Assembly: GCA_037039685.1 (NCBI GenBank) | Contig: JAWNGF010000006.1 | Location: 1,922,001 to 1,986,000 of the forward strand | DNA length: 64,000 nt | Direction: 5' to 3' | Source: Ceratobasidium sp. AG-K | Taxonomy: Eukaryota > Basidiomycota > Agaricomycetes > Cantharellales > Ceratobasidiaceae | The notes under the pieces: model-generated | The model's database searches: none | Seen by the model: the letters and a program-made list of their open reading frames with translations, nothing else | What the model was told of the DNA's origin: nothing | Made by a program: the position numbers and the translations under genes | Shown here: piece after piece, positions 21,066-30,949 of the stretch | Numbering within the stretch: position 1 is the stretch's first letter | How the letters are laid out: each line of letters starts with the position of its first letter

Positions 21066-24000
21066 GTGTGTGGAGAGACCAAGAAACCGGCAACGGAAAC
21101 AATGTACTTTAGAGCGACAAATGAATCTACCATTGTTTACGCGAACGTTACCGGAATCACAGAACCTATCCCAACCCTCATTGATTCTGGAGCATCAAAG
21201 AACTTCCTGGACATTTTGTGGGCTCGGTCCAACAACATTCCACTCATAGAACTCTCCACTCCTAGAAGAGTAATTGGTATCCAAGGGAAAGAACTCTCTC
21301 ACCAAATTCGTTTCAAAGCAAAGCTGGAACTGGAAGTGGAGGGAAGAACCTTCAAACAAATCTTCTTCGCTATGCCCACTGGAGAAACTAAACTCATCCT
21401 AGGATTGGAATGGTTAGAAGAATCAAACCCTATCATCGATTGGAAAACAAAGCACATATCATGGCGGGCAGAAGCCATTCAAGCAAGGACAGCCTCAATA
21501 GACGACCTGCCCGAGGAATTCAAGGAATTTGCTGACGTCTTTAGCGAAGAAAAATTCAAGAGAATCCCAGATCACCGCCCATACGACTGTGCCATCGACT
21601 TCAAGGAAGGAGCTGAGCTCCCGAAACCAGCCAGACCTATCCCACTCTCTCCAGCAGAGTCAATTGCACTGAGAGAATACTTGGATGAAGAAATGGCAGT
21701 GGGGAAAATTCAACCAAGCAAATCACCCATTGCATCACCTTGCTTCTTTGTCAAAAAGCCAATCGATCCCAAGAATCCAGGGGCAGTTCGGCAACTACGA
21801 CTTGTTCAAGATCTTAGAGGAGTAAACGCCATTACGAAGGACGACAGATTCCCAATGCCCCTAATGGAAGACCTCTTGGATAAAATCAAGGACGCAAAGA
21901 TTTTCTCCAAAATCGATTTACGCATGGGTTTCAACAATATCAGAATCAAGGAAGGAGACGAATGGAAGACAGCCTTCAGAACAAAAGAAGGACTGTTCGA
22001 ATATGTTGTCATGCCTTTTGGACTAAAAAACACGCCCGCCATATTCCAAAGATATATGAACCACATCTTCCATGATCTCATCGACGTATGTGTCATAGTA
22101 TATATCGATGACATCTTAGTCTTCTCTAAGAACAGAAGTCAACATACTGTGGATGTCAGGAAAGTGCTAAAAATCTTACTGGAGGAAAACCTTTTCGCAA
22201 AGCTTCCAAAATGCGAATTCTTTGTCACCAAATTGACATATACTGGACTTGGAATCAGCGATTCGGGCATCTCAATGGAGGAAGAAAAGGTCAAGGCAAT
22301 AAAGGAGTGGAAGGAACCAAGAACACTCAAGCAGGTCCAAGCATTCCTAGGATTTGCAAACTTCTACCGAAGATTTGTACCGAATTTTAGCCAATTAGCA
22401 AAACCCCTGACATCCTTAACAAGAAAAGAGAACAAATGGGAATGGGGAAGTGATCAGCAGGAAGCATTTGAAGCCCTAAAAACGGAAATCAGCAAGGAGC
22501 CCACACTACGCCATCCAAACCCGGACAAACCCTTCTTCTTGGAAACAGACGCAAGCGGAGTAGCAATGGGAGCAATCCTGTCGCAAAGGCAAGATGATGG
22601 CTACCTACACCCTATTGCTTTTCTTTCAAAATCTTTCAATGAGGCTCAACTCAACTACGACGTCCACGATAAGGAACTTATGGCGATCATAGAATCTTTA
22701 ACACATTGGAGGCTTTACCTCGAAGGAACAAAGGAACCTATTACCATCTACACCGATCATAGGAACCTACAGTTCTGGAAGGAAGCAAGAACTTTCAACC
22801 GCCGACACGCAAGATGGCACCAGTTGCTTGCTTCCTATAACTTTGACATCATATATCGGCCTGGAATCCTGTCATCAAAACCGGACCTGTTGTCAAGACG
22901 GTCAGACCATGAAGATATCCCGACACCTGAACAAGTTATGATATCTGCCGAAAGGTTCAAGGGATTTATGGGACAAGTTGACACGAACATCATAGAAACT
23001 ATCAAAGACGCTCAGGAAACAGATGAAGGACTGGCACGAATCAAAGAAATCTGCAAGTCAAGGGAAACGTTACCAAAAGCCCTACAACACAGCGCAAAAG
23101 ACTATGATTTCAAGGAAGGACTTTTATGGTTTAAGGGAAGGATCTACGTACCGGAAGATAAGGAATCCAGACTAGCCGTCATGCGAGCTCATCACGACTC
23201 AAAAATTGCAGGACATCAAGGACAGGCTAGAACACTGGAACTAATATCAAGAAGATACTTCTGGCCAGGAATGAAGCAAAGCATAAACAGATACGTGGAA
23301 TCATGCGAGACCTGCCAACGGACAAAGGGATCGAAGTCCATAGTCCCGATCAAGCCTCTGGAGATTCCAAAAGGACCGTGGGAAGACATAGCATTTGACC
23401 TCGTGGTGAAGTTGCCAAAATCCAGGGGGTCAGATAGCATCTTAGTAGTGGTGGACCGATTCTCAAGAATGGCGCACTTCATACCCTGCAAAGAATCTCA
23501 CACGGCAAGCGACCTTGCAAATCTCTTCATCACAAATGTTTGGAAGTTGCACGGTTTTCCAAAAAGCACAATCTCAGACCGAGGGACTACTTTCAATTCC
23601 AAACTTATAAAAGCCATTTATGAGAAGATTGGAACTAGCCCAGGTTTCAGTACTGCCTACCACCCCCAAACAGATGGAATAACGGAGAGGATCAACCAAT
23701 GGATGGAAGGCTGGCTGCGATCGTTCGTCAACTACCGGCAGGATGATTGGGCGGACTTATTACCAATTGCGGAGTTCAGCTATAATCTACAGAAGCACCG
23801 CGTAACAGGTAGTTCCCCTTTCGAAATTGTCTACGGGAGGGAACCACTGTGGAACATATCTGCAGAAGAATCAACAGTTCCTGAAGCAAACAACATCACA
23901 GGAAAATGGCGTAAAATCCACGACGAAGCAATTGCATCAATGGAAACCCAAAGGCTTCCAGAAGAAGAACCAAAGAATGAGTACCAAGAAGGAGATCTAG

Positions 24001-24980
24001 TGTGGCTACTGGGAAAGAACATTCAAACAAAAAGACCTTCAAAGAAACTGGACAACAAAAAGCACGGGCCATTTGTTGTGATGCGACAGATAGGGTCACA
24101 CGCTTACGAACTTGATTTGCCGACAACAATGAGGGTGCATCCTGTTTTCCACATCGAGTTGCTCAGCCCTTACAAAGGAGACACTGAATTCAGCCGTAAC
24201 CAACCCCGACCACCGCCGATCATAACAGAAGAAGGAGAAGAAGAATACGAAGTAGAGAAGATTTTGGACTGGAAAGAGACAAAGGACGGTCTTTTTTACA
24301 GGGTCAGATGGAAGGGCTATGGAAGTGAAGAAGACACAGAACAAAGGGCGGAAGACTTTGGTCACCTTTCAAAGATCATCAAGGATCTTCTACGCCGACA
24401 CCCCGAGGCTCCCACGCCATCTAACTACACTCCAGGGAAGATAAAAGGGAGAGGGGGCGAAACCAGTAGTATCACTTGCAAAACTTGCTACTACTCCAAG
24501 CTTCACTCCACTCTCAACTCACTAAATCTTTTCTGCTCTCCAAGATGCCTGCCGTCTCCCGCTCCACCATTGTCAACAACCTCACACGCGTCCTGGACGG
24601 ACCAGCGTTTGCTACGGCACGAATCCTTGACGCCGGAGCCACTCTCTACGTCTTCAAAAGGTCCCAGCAAAGCTCAGGGAGAATGCACTTTAGGGCGTCA
24701 GACGACGTTCTCCACTCAGACTTGGGTGAATTCCAGTGGGTCGGCAAAAAATGGCCGACAAAAATGCAACTCGCAAGAAAAGACATTTTCGTCTGCCGAG
24801 GATGCGCGGCCTTCCAAGTGTCAGAAGCGGTCCTGCTATCCACCCACATGCTCAGAGTCGTCGAATGGGGACAAGAAGGGGCATACTCAAGCAAGTGGGT
24901 ACCAGGGTACGACGGAAGGCAACCAACATTGCGACCACGGTGGAACGACGCCTGGGACGCCAACTACGAAAGGGACCTGA
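21066..24980 (+). CDS. E2 Pol polyprotein (protease, RT, RNase H, integrase, chromodomain)
   Basis: Open over 1304 codons in the -1 frame relative to gag; the GTG at 21066 merely marks the first start-like codon, and expression is expected by frameshift. Approximate positions: protease LIDSGAS near residue 38-44, RT active site YIDDILVF near 346, RNase H ETDASG near 492 and YTDHRN near 562, integrase HHCC zinc site near 705-745 (HH...H..CETC), DDE core Asp near 776, Asp in SDRGTTF near 838 and Glu in GITERIN near 873, then GPFVV/VHPVFH and a chromodomain (EYEVEKILDWKETKDGLFYR) near 1056-1112. The last ~145 residues overlap ORF3 and look unconstrained. Reverse transcribes and integrates the element; chromodomains can steer integration to chromatin marks. 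Confidence 0.95.
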   Translation: MCGETKKPATETMYFRATNESTIVYANVTGITEPIPTLIDSGASKNFLDILWARSNNIPLIELSTPRRVIGIQGKELSHQIRFKAKLELEVEGRTFKQIFFAMPTGETKLILGLEWLEESNPIIDWKTKHISWRAEAIQARTASIDDLPEEFKEFADVFSEEKFKRIPDHRPYDCAIDFKEGAELPKPARPIPLSPAESIALREYLDEEMAVGKIQPSKSPIASPCFFVKKPIDPKNPGAVRQLRLVQDLRGVNAITKDDRFPMPLMEDLLDKIKDAKIFSKIDLRMGFNNIRIKEGDEWKTAFRTKEGLFEYVVMPFGLKNTPAIFQRYMNHIFHDLIDVCVIVYIDDILVFSKNRSQHTVDVRKVLKILLEENLFAKLPKCEFFVTKLTYTGLGISDSGISMEEEKVKAIKEWKEPRTLKQVQAFLGFANFYRRFVPNFSQLAKPLTSLTRKENKWEWGSDQQEAFEALKTEISKEPTLRHPNPDKPFFLETDASGVAMGAILSQRQDDGYLHPIAFLSKSFNEAQLNYDVHDKELMAIIESLTHWRLYLEGTKEPITIYTDHRNLQFWKEARTFNRRHARWHQLLASYNFDIIYRPGILSSKPDLLSRRSDHEDIPTPEQVMISAERFKGFMGQVDTNIIETIKDAQETDEGLARIKEICKSRETLPKALQHSAKDYDFKEGLLWFKGRIYVPEDKESRLAVMRAHHDSKIAGHQGQARTLELISRRYFWPGMKQSINRYVESCETCQRTKGSKSIVPIKPLEIPKGPWEDIAFDLVVKLPKSRGSDSILVVVDRFSRMAHFIPCKESHTASDLANLFITNVWKLHGFPKSTISDRGTTFNSKLIKAIYEKIGTSPGFSTAYHPQTDGITERINQWMEGWLRSFVNYRQDDWADLLPIAEFSYNLQKHRVTGSSPFEIVYGREPLWNISAEESTVPEANNITGKWRKIHDEAIASMETQRLPEEEPKNEYQEGDLVWLLGKNIQTKRPSKKLDNKKHGPFVVMRQIGSHAYELDLPTTMRVHPVFHIELLSPYKGDTEFSRNQPRPPPIITEEGEEEYEVEKILDWKETKDGLFYRVRWKGYGSEEDTEQRAEDFGHLSKIIKDLLRRHPEAPTPSNYTPGKIKGRGGETSSITCKTCYYSKLHSTLNSLNLFCSPRCLPSPAPPLSTTSHASWTDQRLLRHESLTPEPLSTSSKGPSKAQGECTLGRQTTFSTQTWVNSSGSAKNGRQKCNSQEKTFSSAEDARPSKCQKRSCYPPTCSESSNGDKKGHTQASGYQGTTEGNQHCDHGGTTPGTPTTKGT

Positions 24981-25309
24981 GCGACTGGAAGCTGGAGAGG
25001 GGAAGGTACCAGAAGGAGAAATTCGAATGGGCGCCTAACTGGTGGAAGTGGGAGGAAGTGGACGTGTCAGCATGGAAGGAGACAGAGCCGGACGTGCGAC
25101 AATGGGACAAGAAGTTTGTGGAGGCTCAGGAAAGGGTTCTGGACTGGTCCAAGGCGGACTGGATGAAGGAGGAGACTTGGGAAGAATGGGAGAAGTTCTC
25201 GGACGAACCGGGAAATACCACCTTCAACCCGATCGACCTTACCTTGGAAGACGAGGAGGGGTTGGAAGAATATATGCTGAAGAAGGAAAAGGACTGTGCA
25301 GTGCAGTAG
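24545..25309 (+). CDS. E2 ORF3, unknown conserved retroelement protein (254 aa)
   Basis: Starts MPAVSRSTIVNNLTRVLDG at 24545; upstream in-frame codons back to 24476 lack an ATG. It has the same length as in E1 and E3. It overlaps pol to 24980. Key segments: GRMHFRASDDVLHSDLGEF, FVCRGCAAFQV, WGQEGAYSSKWVPGYDGRQP, a Trp-rich charged C-terminal half, and FNPIDLTLEDEEGLEEY, a SUMO-interacting-motif-like end. In the overlap it differs from E3 at about 14 residues, while the overlapping Pol tail differs at about 50. Function unknown. Confidence 0.78.
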   Translation: MPAVSRSTIVNNLTRVLDGPAFATARILDAGATLYVFKRSQQSSGRMHFRASDDVLHSDLGEFQWVGKKWPTKMQLARKDIFVCRGCAAFQVSEAVLLSTHMLRVVEWGQEGAYSSKWVPGYDGRQPTLRPRWNDAWDANYERDLSDWKLERGRYQKEKFEWAPNWWKWEEVDVSAWKETEPDVRQWDKKFVEAQERVLDWSKADWMKEETWEEWEKFSDEPGNTTFNPIDLTLEDEEGLEEYMLKKEKDCAVQ

Positions 25310-25350
25310 GTCCGTTCAGGTCCCCCAAACGGACTCTAAGGGGGGAGTAA

Positions 25351-25804
25351 TGTCGTGAGCCAGCTCACTCCATCGGACTCGCCCTGTGTCTCGCCCGCCT
25401 GTCTTCCTTTTTGTTTTACGTTCCCGTTCCTGTTTGCCGCGTTGCCACCTTCTTGTGGTTATTCTGTTACATTGTGTAATGCGGCTGTGCTTTGTACGAG
25501 TCATGTCTGTTCATACAGCATGACTCACATGGACACTCCTGACTGGTAGACTGTATGACTCTTGTGGCTGCGCCTTGTATGACTCGGCCACTTCTTTAAT
25601 ATATATAGAGGACCAACAAGCCTGGTAACCCCAGCTTGTTTCGTCTCATCAAAACATCCCTTTGAGTGACACTCAGAGCCACCCCTACCCTCAAGAGCCT
25701 ACAGACACTTAAGTGTGTTGCGGTTCAAGAGGTCACTTAGGTCTTAGTGCTGTCCACTCTCCATCGCGGCTTGTCTCTTAGCCACCAAGAAGAAGCTTAC
25801 GACA
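25351..25804 (+). repeat. 3' LTR of E2
   Basis: 454 bp, TGTCGTGAG...TTACGACA, preceded by the purine tract AAGGGGGGAGTAA and followed by the duplication ACTGG. Its variants match the truncated LTR at 18182. Confidence 0.93.
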
Positions 25805-26550
25805 ACTGGGATATTGGAGCAGTTGAACAGTACCAGAAAGAGTCAGGAGCGCCGGCCGGGGATGTGCGGATGAGTAGCCCTGATGCACCCAGATAAGAGG
25901 TAAGTTATGTTATTTGGGAGCACAGTGTGCATACATGCGCATGTATTGATTGCATTTGTAGTGTCGCTGTGGAAATCACGGTCAACTAGGACATATGAGT
26001 GAGTTCCTTGAAAACTTTACTCCACAACTCTAACATCCTGCCCAGAAACAAACCGAAAATCTCCCCACTGGGCCGAATTTAACCAATCCACTGCTGGGAC
26101 ATTTGGAGCCACTGGGAGCCCACCCTACGTCACTGGCTCACCCAATCCCCTCTCACTTGGTTTGCCCGCGGCGGAGCATCTAGCCCGGGTTACTTCCCCT
26201 CGGCCACCAGTCCACTTGCCACAAGCCCACCCGTCACAGCCGACAAACCCAACGAGTACTCGGGTCAGGCGTTTGGTCCGCCTGCATCGACTCCGACTGG
26301 GCTCAAGCTCAGGTTACCGCGTCCCGCAGCTTAGCTTGGTTGTGATTGGCTTTGTCCAGACTTTGTGTAATGATATGGGTTGTGTATGATTTTATGAGTA
26401 GAGTGTGTGTAGTGGGCGTTGCTATTCCGTGGGTATGATTGAGTTACTCCCATGCGAGCAAGTCGATTCATCCGCACTCTGATACAACCCAAGCCTCAAC
26501 AAAACCTCAATTCTACAGAATCATTTCGGCACCGAGATTTGAGGTTGGCC
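25805..26550 (+). pseudogene. TAF1: Degenerate second copy of the TAF1 3' end
   Basis: Aligns by eye with 6310-7120. Recognisable parts are TTGGAGCAGTTGAACAG (TAF1 LLEQLNKM), CAGGAGCGCCGG, the zinc-knuckle exon GTCGCTGTGGAAATC, the following intron, AACAAACCGAAAATC, and the C-terminal tail with its stop and downstream TGTGTATGATTTTATGAG. Deletions (for instance in RKNAKAIEAGEAP) and many C/T changes remove the frame. It is a partial duplicate with no coding potential, placed just upstream of FunK1 copy B as the real TAF1 is upstream of copy A. Confidence 0.9.
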
Positions 26551-26799
26551 GCTGTGTCGCCAACTTGAAGAACAAGTTCTTGGATTCAATGCAAGCAAGA
26601 GTCGAGTGGCTGTGTTGGTCCTTGGGCCAATGGTCTCGGACGTTGGCAGCAATCCAAGGCCCAACGCCTGGTCCAACCACGCCACACAACCATCTCATCC
26701 GGCTCCGAACTAATGCCGAGAACAAGACGGCGCTTATTAACTGGAAGCTCCAGCGATGAGTCTACCGCAACATTGTGCGAAGGATATGCCGCAGATTCG

Positions 26800-27870
26800 G
26801 ATCTCATCAGCTTTCAATTTTGCCCAACCCTCAAAGCTACAACCGAGTCCAGGACAGTTCTTCGTCGGGTGCACAACGTGATTGGACGGGCCACCTGTGT
26901 TCTTCGACTTGCGAGCCTAGGTGACTTGGGAGTACCGTTGAGTGGAGCAAACACCAATTGCTATGAGACACGACGAGGGCACGAAAGGCATGTCCCCACT
27001 TGTGCTTGTGTGGACAACAAGGAACTAATTCTCCGGCTTCTGACTATCGCTTCTCTCCACGACGGCTACAATACCGGGCCTCGTACAAACCAGTTGGATA
27101 TTAATACAAGCTTACCAGACTCCTCACGAGTAGTTTGCAGCGTCGTGTTTGAATGCTTGAGCCCTATCGCTCAGCGCAGAGTAGCAGACTTTTGCATGTG
27201 CCTGGACTTAATGCATTAAAATTGAGTTTGGTAACCGGCTTGTACGTTCAACTGAATAGCCAATTGCATACATAGACCAATATCTGTCATGGGAGCACCT
27301 GAGGCACTGTGATCTCACCACGGCTAATCTAATGTGCCAAACGCGAAATGGCCAGGTCTGGGGGGTGATAACTGACTTGGATCCGTCACCGACTGCCAGC
27401 GACTCGCTTATCGTTGGGGGATTTACTGGAACTAGCCCTTTTATGGCTCCGGAGCTTTTCTTCGAACCACATCCGGTCAGGCACCAATACCGCTGCGACC
27501 TCGAATCGTTCACGTGGATTGCTATCTGGGTTTTCCTCTCCAACAAGTGTGGTACGGATTCTCGCCAGCTGAATTGAAGGCATGGTGCGGTGGCGACCAG
27601 ATATCAGTCTACGATCAAAAGTCAAGGTTCATGACTTCTACTCGCCAACGTCCCATGCATTTGGAAGCGTGGCAGAGCGTGTGGAATCTTACAGTCGAGT
27701 TGATGGACCACTTCGAGGATGAATGGCAGAAGAGGGTGAAGGGTAGGGTCACGCAAGATAATCCAAACGACTAGCATCTAACGCTATTCTTGCGGACTGT
27801 GAAAGCGCATTTACCACTAGGATATCAGTTTCCCGATACTCCGACGATTCCTGGGTTGAATTCTCAATAG
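26800..27870 (+). pseudogene. FunK1-type protein kinase pseudogene, copy B
   Basis: Strongly diverged from copies A and C and lacking their N-terminal exons. Matching parts: HNVIGRATCVLRLASLGDLG, SLHDGYNTG, CSVVFECLSPIAQ, then RHCDLTTANLM, VITDLDPS and the FunK1 signature FTGTSPFMAPELFFEPHP with YRCDLESFTWIAIWVFLS. Unlike A and C it keeps the catalytic Asp (HCDLT), a DLD metal-site-like motif and a clean GTSPFMAPEL. A one-base loss near 27560 shifts the frame, and a TAG near 27773 ends it early. It looks like an older kinase copy that decayed later or under different constraint. Confidence 0.78.
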
Positions 27871-28095
27871 TATCCTGTATCCGTATAGTAGAATAAGACA
27901 CATTGCATTTAAGAACTAATATACCCGCAGATATACACCTCAGCCTATGCATATAGCGCTCTATATTAGCCTCGTTTCTCTATCATTGTCACAAACGCAG
28001 CACGTACCCAAGTCAATCGAGAGCTCGCTAGGCGGATAATTTTCCATAATCATGTTGACACCTGTAGGTCAAGGATGGAGGTCGCGAGGGGTATA

Positions 28096-28458
28096 TCATC
28101 CAACAAATATCTGGGATAAATGCCCATCAGCGAATGGGACCCCATAGTGTTCAAGGTTGAACCCGTCCAGGGACAAAATTTGGAGTCGCAGAGTTATCCG
28201 GAGTAGCTCGGTGAGCTCGAGGGGTGCGTTTGATGCTAGTGCGGCTGCATGTAGTTGTGCTATGTTGGCACGTTCCAAAAATACGCGACGTTCCCCTTCG
28301 GTAAAACGGTGGCATTCAGCTGTCCCAAAAATAGTAATACGCAAGGGTTTGGAACCCGGAGCGATCAAACGCAGTGCACCCTCGTTTTGATCATCGGTAC
28401 CGACCTCGATGTGCAAAGCCTCCAACTCGCCGGGGGGACAATCATGGATGGCCCTCAT
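28096..28458 (-). pseudogene. Fragment of F-box/LRR gene
   Basis: A 120-residue frame (ELEALHIEVGTDDQNEGALR, RLIAPGSKPLRI, LEHYGVPFADG) matches about residues 345-460 of the intact paralogue at 35617-37248 (QLEALHLEFDRFDDHESVLR, LEHREAPLIRG). No F-box or N-terminal half is present. It is an isolated C-terminal piece. Confidence 0.8.
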
Positions 28459-30949
28459 CAGGAATGCCTAGAAATAATGTGACCGCACCCCAGATCATGA
28501 TTGATCTGTGATCACGATCGAATGTGGTTGGGAACATGCCAAACAGGGGATAATTTACATTGCCGCGTGTTCAACAATCGGAATAGTCACGAAATTTAGC
28601 CCGGCGGCGTCGGCGGAAGATATAGTATCACGGCCAAAGCGAGAGTATGCGGCCTCGTGGTTTACCGCGCGGGATACGGCGGACATAATAATTGTAGATA
28701 CGAGGGGTACTACGTGAGGCTGATGACTTGTGGACCAGGAGTTGCGCATGCATGAAGATCGCCATCGGAAAAAGACAAAGTGGCGAGGGAATGAAGATAA
28801 CTCTCGAGGATATGATAGGCATGGACGTCAAGTGGTGGAGCGACCCAGGGGCAGTAAGCGCCGAGCGTTGTAGCCGGCAGGCTGAACTGAGCCGGGCCAA
28901 AGTATCAGCTTCGCGGCCTTCAGGGGAGCACAAAGCTGTAGATGTGTGTGGCTGAGTTTCAACAATCGCGAGTCCCTGATTCGCCGTCATCGACGAAAAA
29001 AGGGTATCGATCAACTTGAGGGGGCAATTCACCCCAATGATACCGCGGGAATTATTATCGACACAAATGGCCTGACGCAAGATGAAAGTCATGCCTCGAT
29101 GGCAAATTAATTACTCTCCTATGTTTATGGATGGACATAACTGTTGCCGGTACCGCTATGACACTCCATGTCATAAATTGCACTAAAGAGTACTCTTCTA
29201 TAAATGAATAGACCTCACACAAGGCCCTTGAACCCCGCCCCTGCCCTTTTCCGTAGAGAACCGCTTCAATGGCCAGTCTACCGTCCAGACCGTGCCCACT
29301 GTTACTATGGGTAGGTGCTGTAATACAGACCCGTGGATCCAGAAAAGAGCTTGATCGCCGACCCGGCGAGTCGTTCCATGACAATGTCTCGCGCTGGCTG
29401 GCAACCAAAAACTCGACTCTAAGATGGAAACCCCAGTACAATCACTGCGCCCCACCAGGCAGACGGGTTGTTTGGCGGCCTATTGGTTAGCTTCTCTACG
29501 ATTCAGCGCGGACGAGGATCACTGATTTCAATCTCCTGCCCAGTAAATGGGCGCGACTTGCCCGCGTGCGTTTGTGGCGTCGGCGATGACGAGGAAATCG
29601 CCAAAGAAATGGCTTGCAAGAGCATTGCCGAGACAGTTGGTTGTGTGCGATTTTTCAACAATAGACATGCGGCCAAGGCTAACATATGGTTCGCTACAGA
29701 TGACATGAAGTTGGAGGACTTGGGGGCTGCACGGGAGGAGGAGCGTACTTCGGGGATTCGGGTTTGAACATTCTGTACACCAATGTCTGATTGCGTCGGC
29801 GATAATACAACGGAACGAGCGGTTTCTTGCTTGTCATTCGAGAACTACACGGAACAACAGGGGCTTTGCCAATAACCAATTGTTCGACGTGGTGCGACCA
29901 GACAGTTTGAGCATAGCGCGACCTGAATTCATTCCACGTATCTTGGCATGAGGCAACCTGAATGAGAGTTGGCCATCACCGGATAGCACCGAAGGCATCA
30001 ACTAGATTGCGGTGATAGGGGGCCGCCACAATATGCCTGTCTTGGGTTCGCAAATGTATACACCTTTAGAATAGGCGCATACATCATACGAAGAGAGTGG
30101 CGATCAATGATTAGGTACCGTATCTGCGGGAATTGCATCTCTATTTTCTCACTGGAGCATGAACATCGATCCAGGAATAGTTGTCCCCTGTTAGATGACC
30201 GCTATACCATCTACGGACACCCTGTAATACAGTGTGAAACGAAAAAGCTTAAATCACTGGTAGATCCTTCAGATAGTTGTCGAGGACGAATTTAACATAG
30301 TGGGAGTCGGTTATGGAAGGAGAGGATTGATGGATCTGAGCGTAGGTTCATCGTCTAAATGAGACACGGCGGCCTTGCGAGGCACTGGAGCAACGATCAC
30401 GATAATTACAACCGAGATCAAGTGGCACAGCAACTTGAATCGTGTAGAGTTTTTCAACGGGAGGGACAACCAAGTATATTTCAACATGTAAATACAGTAT
30501 AAAAATACACCTGAGCGGCTCCAAGTCCAATGGTCTGACTATGCAACGACGAGAAGGAATCACCCAAGGCTAATGCCATCGAGCAAGTAGCATGAGCTGT
30601 CATCTGCTGTCTAGCTGTGAGCGGCTGGGGCGGACGTTGGGAGTGGTTGCGGGAAGAACGAGATGTAATGTGCTTAGGGAGCAAGTAACGGTGAGCCAAT
30701 GTAACGTAACAATAGTGACGTCGTTGAACATTACAGAGAAGCACATTTGCATCGTATGAACTCTTCAGGTCGGCAAAGGATCGAGGGTGACTTGTTACGT
30801 CGTCAGCAAGCACAAGGAGTATTGTGAGATAAATTGTCCACTGTTGGACGAAGGGGTGGCTACTTGGAAATGGGCACGCCGAGGGCGCTGCGCAACGCGG
30901 ATCGTCCCCATACAACCCACCAAGCGTGAGGTTGGAGCCAACGGTCCAT
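28459..30949. other. Unassigned, probably decayed coding DNA
   Basis: No feature can be named. Minus-strand frames near 29690-29530 (PYVSLGRMSIVEKSH, NALASHFFGDFLVIADATN) and 29455-29200 (SFWLPASARHCHGT, ALFWIHGSVLQHL) read like protein but do not join into a gene. A 157-codon minus frame at 30481-30954 touches the repeat array and is not supported by any motif. Confidence 0.35.

Larger units (their letters stand above)
18182..25804 (+). mobile_element. Ty3/gypsy chromovirus E2 (chimeric, extra truncated LTR)
   Basis: Flanked by the target duplication ACTGG (18177-18181 and 25805-25809). Order: LTR truncated after 393 bp, complete LTR, gag with one stop, intact pol, intact ORF3, polypurine tract, LTR. 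The truncated first LTR shares diagnostic bases with the 3' LTR (for example GACTCTTGTGG, TTCTTTAATATA, CAGAGCCACC, GCGGTTCAAG), whereas the complete LTR between them has other variants. The unit is best read as an older E2 into whose 5' LTR a sister copy inserted, after which recombination removed the sequence between. Confidence 0.88.

Noticed and set aside
24476..24544. Longer ORF3 start in E2 beginning at TTG 24476
   Set aside because: The extension is not shared by E1 or E3, whose frames align exactly from the MPAVS methionine.
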